A stretch of 64,000 nt of DNA from Rhodospirillales bacterium (GTDB taxonomy: Bacteria > Pseudomonadota > Alphaproteobacteria > Micavibrionales > Micavibrionaceae). Below the pieces are notes generated by a model. It was not told where the DNA came from. It did not search any database and was given only the letters and a program-made list of their open reading frames with translations. The DNA is taken from assembly GCA_020638395.1 (NCBI GenBank), contig JACKIP010000006.1, forward strand, positions 34,442 through 98,441, given 5' to 3'. Position numbers and translations under genes: made by a program. Of the stretch, positions 56,620 to 64,000 are shown piece by piece; positions within the stretch are counted from its first letter, which is position 1; every line of letters starts with the position of its first letter.

Positions 56620-56693
56620 GGATCAAGCGTAGTCTTATCACGGATAAAAATCCAGCTCATCTCTGGAAAAAACAAAAAAATGGAAGAAAAAGC

Positions 56694-56723
56694 TTGAAAC
56701 GGACTAAATTTCCGGCTAATCAT
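56694..56723 (+). promoter_or_regulatory. Possible promoter of tRNA-Val
   Basis: TTGAAA (56694-56699), 18 bases, then AATCAT (56718-56723), about 35 bases before the tRNA. The -35 box is good and the -10 box is 4 of 6. Confidence 0.4.
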
Positions 56724-56759
56724 CTTTATCCGGGCGCACAGCGCCTGTTCAAATCAGAA

Positions 56760-56835
56760 GGGCGGTTAGCTCAGTTGGAAGAGCATCTCGTTTACACCGA
56801 GAGGGTCGGCGGTTCGAGACCGTCACCGCCTACCA
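56760..56835 (+). tRNA. tRNA-Val (anticodon TAC)
   Basis: A full cloverleaf is readable. The acceptor GGGCGGT pairs with ACCGCCT (one G-U). The D-arm is GCTC-AGTTGGAA-GAGC, the anticodon stem TCTCG/CGAGA with loop TTTACAC, and the T-arm GGCGG-TTCGAGA-CCGTC. The discriminator A and encoded CCA follow. The anticodon TAC reads GUA and other valine codons. Confidence 0.97.
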
Positions 56836-56866
56836 CTTTCTGATAGCATATCGTTTCCTGATACGC

Positions 56867-57127
56867 TTAACTTCCAGTTCTTAGTTTTTTGAGAAATTGA
56901 TCCACGGAGGATTTTAGGGTGTCAGAAAGCTGGGTTAATTCATTGGCAGCATGTAAGACCTGATCTGCGGAAGTTCCTGTTTCTCCTGCGCTTTTTTCGA
57001 TGTCTTCTATTTTTTGTGTAACTGACAAAACGCCACTGGATGCAATATTCACACTTCTTGAAATTTCCGTATTGGTATTGTTTTGTTGCTCTGCTGCGGA
57101 CGCAACGGTGATCTTTTTAAGCCGATC
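56867..57127 (-). pseudogene. Methyl-accepting chemotaxis protein, C-terminal remnant
   Basis: On the minus strand, 86 codons beginning right after the stop of the VWA gene read DRLKKITVASAAEQQNNTN, then SVNIASSGVLSVTQKIEDIE, then TSADQVLHAANELTQL and a terminal FLKKLRTGS. This is the end of the signalling domain of an MCP (AAEQQNN, SSG, ASSGTSADQVL-like pattern). No start, ligand domain or membrane segments remain. It is in frame with the VWA gene across TAA, but the VWA protein has its own normal end, so this is the debris of a chemoreceptor cut by the arrival of the Tad-like genes. Confidence 0.75.
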
Positions 57128-58525
57128 TTATTGAGTAATGTGCAAATTACTGAGTTCACGGCTGATTGATTCAAAAACATTAATGAGATTATCTTGATCT
57201 GGCGCATCCCGGTAATGAGAAAGAGATGTTGCACACTCCTTATAATATTCTTTTGTTTCATCATCGACTCCGCCTGAAAAAGTAACCGTGTAGATTGTTA
57301 CGCCCTTGTCTTTGAGGTTTTCGCAAACTTCCGCAAATCTTTCGTTCAAATCGTTGGCTGATATATTATGATCGGATGTCGGGCCATAAGCGGAGTAATA
57401 TGGGTGCATAGTATTCACACCATCTGTCATCATAATGATAGCCTTTTGCCAGTAATTACTGTCCCAACTTGCACCTTCGGTGAACGGATATTCAGGTGAA
57501 ATTAATCGATATCCCCACACCATCCCAAAATTTCCATATGTATGGCCATCCGCTTGCATTGTATCTATGGTATCTATGAGCTGATCATAATCATTGGTCA
57601 GGGGTAAAACATGTGTTTCCGGACAAATATAATTGGGGGGATGGCGGGCTACACGTTGGTTAGAGCAAGTTTTCTTCTTCCCCTTTCCTGTACAAACCTT
57701 CTGCGTGTTATAGTCACACACAACGTTTTCATTCTCATCCAGACAGTAACGATACATATCCCACGGCCCTTCATGGTCTTCGGTATCCAGGGAATAATCT
57801 TCCGCTAAAACGCATCCATGCCATTCATCTGAATCTCCGGTGTCATAATCAAGGTTATGAGGATTATCGACAAAGGGTGTATCATAACTATAACCATCAA
57901 GGTCTTCACCCAACCCGTAAGGGCCTACATTAACCGATGTGCTGTAGGGTACTAAACCGATACGGATTTGATCTTCATCGGAAATTCTATCAAACATGAT
58001 GTCAACAAAATTGGTTGCCGCCGTTCTCAGAGCGCTAATATTATTATTTGTTGCCATAGAACCCGTATTGTCCATGACCAAAACAACTTCTACACCTTTA
58101 ACTTCTCTTTGTACCGTCGTATCAACATTCACATCGATATCGTCAATGCCAATAATGCGCATAAATAACGTATTGTATAAGGCGTTCGCTGTAACCGTAA
58201 TGCTGTCGCCGTCCACCTGCACGACAGGGTCAATTGTAATCCCGAGTTTTTCAGGAGGGTAATTCGCTTCAAAAAAATCCAAAACCTTTTGTTCTATAAT
58301 ATCCGGATCATCAGAAGAAGCCGCTGCCGCTAGAGCAGAAGCATCAATCGCTTGCTGCAAACGCTGCTGCACCAAATATGCCCGCGCATAATCAAGCGAC
58401 AACCCAAGCGACATAATTAATATCGGAACCACTATAGCAAATGAAATGAGGATCGTCCCGCTTTGTTCAATTAAATAGTGGCTCAGATGTTTTAACGGAT
58501 TAATATTAAGCTTTTTAATAAACAT
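57128..58525 (-). CDS. Tad-like pilus-assembly protein with VWA domain
   Basis: 465 residues. The N-terminal hydrophobic segment (GTILISFAIVVPILIMSLGLSLDYARAY, in parts) is TadE/TadG-like. The von Willebrand A domain has MIDAS DNTGS in VLVMDNTGSMATNN, with the later T and D (MMTDGVN). An insertion with several cysteines (CVLAEDYS, CDYNTQKVC, CSNQRVA) fills residues ~240-310. Such proteins are anchored by TadE-like helices and display VWA outside the cell, in tight-adherence or Flp pilus loci. The start at 58525 follows an AAGGGAA site. The C-terminus SNLHITQ is like the family. Exported structural or adhesive role inferred. Confidence 0.82.
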   Translation of the reverse strand: MFIKKLNINPLKHLSHYLIEQSGTILISFAIVVPILIMSLGLSLDYARAYLVQQRLQQAIDASALAAAASSDDPDIIEQKVLDFFEANYPPEKLGITIDPVVQVDGDSITVTANALYNTLFMRIIGIDDIDVNVDTTVQREVKGVEVVLVMDNTGSMATNNNISALRTAATNFVDIMFDRISDEDQIRIGLVPYSTSVNVGPYGLGEDLDGYSYDTPFVDNPHNLDYDTGDSDEWHGCVLAEDYSLDTEDHEGPWDMYRYCLDENENVVCDYNTQKVCTGKGKKKTCSNQRVARHPPNYICPETHVLPLTNDYDQLIDTIDTMQADGHTYGNFGMVWGYRLISPEYPFTEGASWDSNYWQKAIIMMTDGVNTMHPYYSAYGPTSDHNISANDLNERFAEVCENLKDKGVTIYTVTFSGGVDDETKEYYKECATSLSHYRDAPDQDNLINVFESISRELSNLHITQ

Positions 58526-58529
58526 ATTC

Positions 58530-59060
58530 TTATTCCCTTTCAACGACTGCTCCGCGTCTTCCTCTTCCGAAGGCCCGTTCATTCATATCAATTTCATCGA
58601 CGACAAATCCCGCAAATAACGGTTCAAACTTGTATTTTGCTGATACCATGACAACGCCGCCGCCTGGTTCTGCAAGAGATTCTATTGCATCAAAAACATC
58701 GTCTTGGGGTGTCATATTCCGTGTCTCGCGCCATACAATTTCGGGAACGCTATCTTCATCAAACCGAATACTTACAATGTCCACACCAAAATTTTCGGAG
58801 CTCATAGGCAAATAAGCCAGACTACCGGCATTTATGGCCTCATCAATATCGCCGCTATTAACAACCCGTGAGCGTGTAACAAGGTCAACGACAACTTGCG
58901 ATGCTCGGATTGTTTTCTGGCTAGCCAAAATTCCGCTCCCAAGATCAAAAAGACCTATAAACATAATTAAAAGAACTGGAAATATAAGCGCCGCCTCAAC
59001 GGCAGCAACTCCAACCTGGTCTTTTACCCAATATTCAATAGTTTTTATAATTTTCTTCAT
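58530..59060 (-). CDS. TadE/TadF-like pseudopilin protein
   Basis: 176 residues. The N-terminus QVGVAAVEAALIFPVLLIMF is the TadE-type signature: a glutamate within the hydrophobic stretch near residue 22, then a single transmembrane helix and an extracytoplasmic domain of ~140 residues. TadE-like proteins are minor pilins or pseudopilins of tight-adherence machinery. It lies five bases before the VWA gene and overlaps the preceding gene by four bases (ATGA), so the three form one operon. Confidence 0.8.
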   Translation of the reverse strand: MKKIIKTIEYWVKDQVGVAAVEAALIFPVLLIMFIGLFDLGSGILASQKTIRASQVVVDLVTRSRVVNSGDIDEAINAGSLAYLPMSSENFGVDIVSIRFDEDSVPEIVWRETRNMTPQDDVFDAIESLAEPGGGVVMVSAKYKFEPLFAGFVVDEIDMNERAFGRGRRGAVVERE

Positions 59061-59575
59061 TCAAAGTCTGCCTCATAAGGCTCTATTTGCAAAACAATTG
59101 TTGACATAAAGGGCATTTTATTATCTGGCCCTGCGAGTAACCTGCCAACAAAAGGAACCATCATTGTGTAATTGTAAAAAGTTCGTATGAGAATACGATC
59201 TCCTGATCCGCCAGCATCAAATCCTTGAGACTCCATGTTTCCATCATCATCATAGGTGGGCGCCATTTCGTCAAAGTCTGAAAAGCTCGACATGGTTTGC
59301 GCTTCAACAACAATATCCTCGCATCGAATTAGCACCGTTGCGTAATCGCACAATGCCTGCTCAAAAGCCGCTTGAGGATCGGAATTTTGTTGCAACTGTC
59401 CTGTTCGAACAAGCCTTGCAGCGTTACTTGTCGCGCCCTCCAATAAAGTTGCAGAGGCAAACATAAGACCCAATTCTATAATTCCGAAGACGAGCATAAA
59501 AAAGGGAATGGCCAAAAGACTAAACTCAATAGCCGTGGTTCCTTCTTCTGATCTAAAATATTTTTTTAATTTCAT
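59057..59575 (-). CDS. TadE-like pseudopilin protein
   Basis: 172 residues. EEGTTAIEFSLLAIPFFMLV (residues ~10-29) is the canonical TadE hydrophobic signature with E17 where prepilin peptidase substrates have a glutamate. The rest is extracytoplasmic and acidic (FSDFDEMAPTYDDDGN). First gene of the three-gene run; its stop overlaps the next start by four bases. The leader upstream is AT-rich and borders an IS5-family remnant. The ATPase, secretin and peptidase genes needed for a Tad system are not in the window. Confidence 0.82.
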   Translation of the reverse strand: MKLKKYFRSEEGTTAIEFSLLAIPFFMLVFGIIELGLMFASATLLEGATSNAARLVRTGQLQQNSDPQAAFEQALCDYATVLIRCEDIVVEAQTMSSFSDFDEMAPTYDDDGNMESQGFDAGGSGDRILIRTFYNYTMMVPFVGRLLAGPDNKMPFMSTIVLQIEPYEADFE

Positions 59576-59666
59576 AAAAATTTCTTAATTTTATAGCTCC
59601 ACTATGAATTATAATGAAATGCTTATAATAAGTGGTTAAATTTACGAACAATTTTAGATAGTGTAG

Positions 59667-60005
59667 TCACGAGATATTAGCCCAAAGAGCGATACATCTG
59701 ATTTGCACTGCGGCGAGGAAAGAGGCAGTATTTTTGGCATATCTTGTAGCGATACCCCGCCAGCGCTTGAGGTGCAGGAAAGCGTTTTCCACAAGGTGGC
59801 GCAGTTTATAAAGGTCTTTATCGTAAGATCTTTGTTGGGTGCGGTTTTTCTTTGGCGGAATTACCGGCTCCATGCCCTGATCCCTGGCTTGCTCCAGAAT
59901 ATCGTTGCTGTCATATCCCTTATCCGCCAAAAGATACCCGGCACTCACCCCCTCAATCAAGCGGCCAGCCTGCGTACAATCAGCTGTGGTACCTTGTGAG
60001 GGTTA
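59667..60005 (-). pseudogene. IS5-family transposase, 3' remnant
   Basis: The minus strand reads TADCTQAGRLIEGVSAGYLL, ADKGYDSNDILEQA, VIPPKKNRTQQRSYDKDLYK, LRHLVENAFLHLKRWRGIAT and RYAKNTASFLAAVQIR. This is the C-terminal half of an IS5-group DDE transposase, with the Y-(2)-R-(3)-E-(6)-K-like motif HLVENAFLHLKRWR. Upstream the frame breaks near 60000 (a TAA after a lost base) and the N-terminal half is gone. It is not the same IS type as the element at 63808. Confidence 0.8.
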
Positions 60006-60151
60006 AAATCTTCCGTCACTTTTCAATAGATAATTGCAGGATACAATTACGAGAGAGTTCTACACCCAGTGAATCTTTTCTTAAAAAACTTGTCATGGTG
60101 TGTGTGCAGGTTTGTCTCAACTGAAGCGGAAGATATGTCAGCTTAGTGCTA

Positions 60152-61942
60152 TCAGTAAACGCGGGCTTTGGGCGGAATCGGTTTGATTTCGTCGCTCAGG
60201 GTTTCCATTGTCACGGGACGGGCGCCAAAAGAAGGCTTTCCGTCTCCATCTACCCAGACAACCGTGTGATTCATCCAGTTGTCATCGTCCCGGTTCGGGT
60301 AATCTTCATGTGCATGTGCTCCGCGGCTTTCCGTCCGGCGGTTGGCGGCGTTCAATGTAGCAACTGCCTGCGACAGCAGGTTATCAAGCTCCAGCGTTTC
60401 AACCAGATCCGTATTGAAAATCATGGAGCGATCTTCGATTCCCAGATCCATCTTTCCGGCGAAGCAATCGGCGATTTTGACGCACCCTTCCGCCAGAGAC
60501 TCACTGGTCCGGAATACCGCGGCGTGATCCTGCATGGTGCGCTGCATTTTATTGCGCAGTACTGCGGTGGGAGTGCCGCCTTTGGCATTGCGGTAATGGT
60601 CCAGACGGTCGAGGGCGCGCTGGTCGTCATTATTTTTCAAGGTTTTGTGAGGTGTTCCCGGTTTAATGAGTTCGGCGCAGCGAATGGCGGCCGAGCGGCC
60701 AAAAACGACCAAATCGAGCAGGGAGTTCGAGCCAAGACGGTTTGCTCCATGTACCGAGACGCAGGCCGCTTCTCCGATCGCCATCAGGCCGGGAACAGTG
60801 CGGTTAGGGTCTTTTTCTGACGGATTCAGAACCTCGGCGCGGTAATTGGTGGGGATACCGCCCATGTTATAGTGAACGGTGGGCAGTACGGGGATGGGCT
60901 CTTTTGTGACATCAACTCCTGCAAAAATTTTGGAGCTTTCAGCAATTCCTGGCAGGCGTTCGTGAATAATATCCGGGTCAAGATGCATCAGGTTCAGGTG
61001 GATATGATCTTTATGCTCGCCCACGCCACGGCCTTCGCGGATTTCAATGGTCATTGAGCGGGAGACTACATCGCGGGAGGCGAGGTCTTTTGCGCTGGGC
61101 GCATAACGCTCCATAAAGCGCTCGCCTTCGGAATTGGTCAGATAGCCGCCTTCTCCGCGGACTCCTTCGGTAATCAGACATCCTGCGCCATAGATGCCGG
61201 TCGGGTGGAACTGCACAAATTCCATGTCCTGCAACGGCAATCCGGCGCGCAGAACCATGGCGTTTCCGTCTCCGGTACAGGTGTGGGCCGATGTGCAGGA
61301 GAAATAGGCGCGGCCGTATCCTCCTGTCGCCAGAATGGTTTGGTGTGCCCGGAAGCGGTGGATGGTGCCGTCATCCAGATTCCAGGCCATGACGCCGACG
61401 CATTCGCCCTCATCGCTGATAATCAGGTCAAGGGCAAAATATTCGATGTAAAATTCAGCGCGGTGTTTTAGGGCCTGCTGGTAAAGAGTATGCAGCATGG
61501 CGTGTCCTGTCCGGTCGGCGGCGGCACAGGTGCGCTGCGCGGTGCCTTCGCCAAAATCAACGGTCATTCCTCCAAAGGCGCGCTGGTAAATTTTTCCTTC
61601 AGCGGTGCGGGAAAACGGGACGCCGTAATGTTCCAGCTCGATCACGGCCTGAGGGGCTTCGCGGCACATATATTCAATCGCATCCTGATCTCCCAGCCAG
61701 TCGGAGCCTTTCACAGTGTCATACATATGAAAGGTCCAGTGGTCGCGGCCCATATTGCCGAGAGAGGCGGAAATGCCGCCCTGTGCCGCCACTGTGTGTG
61801 AGCGGGTTGGGAAAACTTTTGAAATACAGGCAGTTGACAAACCGGCCTCCACACAGCCAACCACGGCCCGCAGCCCGGACCCACCGCCACCCACGACAAC
61901 GACGTCATATTCATGGTCAATGATTTGGTAGGGGGCGGTCAT
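60152..61942 (-). CDS. sdhA: Succinate dehydrogenase flavoprotein subunit
   Basis: 596 residues. The FAD loop is [15 protein letters not shown]. The flavinylation histidine is in [19 protein letters not shown], near residue 60. The active-site parts are [26 protein letters not shown] and [11 protein letters not shown], and the C-terminus ends PKARVY. It oxidises succinate to fumarate in complex II. The start at 61942 has GGAG nine bases before. sdhB, sdhC and sdhD are missing on both sides: guaB is divergent upstream, and IS5 debris lies downstream. Confidence 0.95.
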   Translation of the reverse strand: MTAPYQIIDHEYDVVVVGGGGSGLRAVVGCVEAGLSTACISKVFPTRSHTVAAQGGISASLGNMGRDHWTFHMYDTVKGSDWLGDQDAIEYMCREAPQAVIELEHYGVPFSRTAEGKIYQRAFGGMTVDFGEGTAQRTCAAADRTGHAMLHTLYQQALKHRAEFYIEYFALDLIISDEGECVGVMAWNLDDGTIHRFRAHQTILATGGYGRAYFSCTSAHTCTGDGNAMVLRAGLPLQDMEFVQFHPTGIYGAGCLITEGVRGEGGYLTNSEGERFMERYAPSAKDLASRDVVSRSMTIEIREGRGVGEHKDHIHLNLMHLDPDIIHERLPGIAESSKIFAGVDVTKEPIPVLPTVHYNMGGIPTNYRAEVLNPSEKDPNRTVPGLMAIGEAACVSVHGANRLGSNSLLDLVVFGRSAAIRCAELIKPGTPHKTLKNNDDQRALDRLDHYRNAKGGTPTAVLRNKMQRTMQDHAAVFRTSESLAEGCVKIADCFAGKMDLGIEDRSMIFNTDLVETLELDNLLSQAVATLNAANRRTESRGAHAHEDYPNRDDDNWMNHTVVWVDGDGKPSFGARPVTMETLSDEIKPIPPKARVY

Positions 61943-62071
61943 GTGAATTCTCCTGAAAGCTGGACTATTAAACTCTAAAAGCTTCGACAATATAAACTAT
62001 CATGCCCGCGGGGAATAGTCGGTAAATGCCTTTTTGGACAAAATTTCCGCTTTGTCAGAATTTTCCTCTGA

Positions 62072-63661
<1,590 letters not shown>

Positions 63662-63718
63662 AATCACTGTCTTAAGGAGTAAGATGGCTCTTTTTTAAAA
63701 GTTGACATTCATGTAATA

Positions 63719-64000
63719 GACCTCTTGCATAACCCTATTCATTTTCCGGATTCACAAAATTTCTGATTTATGATTCCATGGTATGGCCCTGTGAAAGGAG
63801 GCTTGCCATGGACCCCGATGAGATCAACGCGCTGCCGGAAGCATCGTTCCGGCGATTGACAGGCGTGAGGAAGAAGACATTTTTCGAGATGCGCGATATT
63901 TTGGACGCAGAAGATATCCGGCGCAAGGCGCGAGGCGGCAGGCCGAACCGCCTGCCGGTCCACAAGCGTTTACTGATGACGCTGGAATACTGGCGCGAAT
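63719..64000 (+). mobile_element. Left part of an IS5-family insertion sequence
   Basis: AGACCTCTTGCATAACC at 63719 resembles the GACCTTTGCA-type ends of IS5-group elements and lies ~90 bases before the transposase start. The right end is outside the window, so the terminal repeat and target duplication cannot be confirmed. Confidence 0.55.
63808..64000 (+). CDS. IS5-family transposase, N-terminal part (runs off the window)
   Basis: 64 codons are visible. The helix-turn-helix region reads LPEASFRRLTGVRKKTFFEM and GGRPNRLPVHKRLLMTLEYW, typical of the N-terminal HTH paired with DDE_Tnp_4 domains. AAAGGAG lies seven bases before ATG 63808. The frame is intact up to base 64000, so this may be an active copy. 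Confidence 0.75.
   Translation, partial: MDPDEINALPEASFRRLTGVRKKTFFEMRDILDAEDIRRKARGGRPNRLPVHKRLLMTLEYWRE

Noticed and set aside
60146..60820. 224-residue ORF on the plus strand
   Set aside because: Antisense shadow of the sdhA 3' half.

Overview
The window looks like a chromosomal segment of an alphaproteobacterium. The strongest marker is a circularly permuted two-piece tmRNA gene (34107-34467). Others are a FYDLN-acid (TIGR02300) protein, the leuS-lptE order, and an ICMT-type methyltransferase beside an alpha-type dnaK-dnaJ locus. FlhF and FlhG suggest a polar flagellum. A fused System II (CcsA) cytochrome c biogenesis protein is unusual for this class, and a Micavibrio-like or other deep-branching lineage is only a guess. 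Base composition is near 50% G+C by eye. Several patches (sensor kinase 4932-7022, glucosidase 51747-53369, Tad-like genes 57128-59575) look more AT-rich.

Layout. 1-3.6 kb: cytochrome c maturation (CcsA, TlpA), Dps, a yeast-type cytosine deaminase and an RNHCP zinc protein. 3.6-7 kb: an unexplained structured non-coding tract, a P-loop kinase, and a divergent response regulator/PAS histidine kinase pair. 7.2-9.4 kb: flhF, flhG and a small companion gene. 9.4-17.7 kb: acyl-CoA dehydrogenase, cysS, ribF, a LysR-controlled GNAT locus, recO and a histidine phosphatase. 17.7-27.3 kb: leuD, a double-ATPase peptide ABC protein, a second histidine phosphatase, prmA, the FYDLN protein, leuS-lptE and the SRP RNA. 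27.4-31 kb: dnaK, a J-protein with a changed HPD motif, and dnaJ. 31-34 kb: small genes, a decayed IS481 transposase fused to a 40-bp copy of the thiolase 3' end, a transglutaminase-like gene and its coupled membrane protein. 34-42 kb: tmRNA, cysQ, an NDUFA9-like protein, a SurA-like chaperone without its isomerase domain, rsmA, a sugar epimerase and uvrD. 42-50 kb: parC, thiolase, radC, purB, aroA. 50-56.6 kb: M48 protease, GH13 glucosidase, aconitase and a lipoprotein. 56.7-60.1 kb: tRNA-Val followed by an accessory patch (chemoreceptor remnant, three Tad-like pilus genes, IS5-family remnant). 60.1-64 kb: an orphan sdhA, guaB, and the left part of an IS5-family element.

Most genes are housekeeping and stand in short runs with frequent strand changes. 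Central metabolism is represented by acnA, sdhA, thiolase and acyl-CoA dehydrogenase. Nucleotide and amino-acid synthesis is represented by purB, guaB, aroA and leuD. Translation and protein quality control is represented by cysS, leuS, prmA, rsmA, SRP RNA, tmRNA, dnaK and dnaJ.

The most distinctive content lies between genes. It includes three copies of a long palindrome whose end supplies or abuts TAG stop codons. A second palindromic family starts with CGTCATT. Two inverted-repeat elements sit directly upstream of purB and the glucosidase gene. The tmRNA tag is internally duplicated. No CRISPR array or complete defence system was seen.
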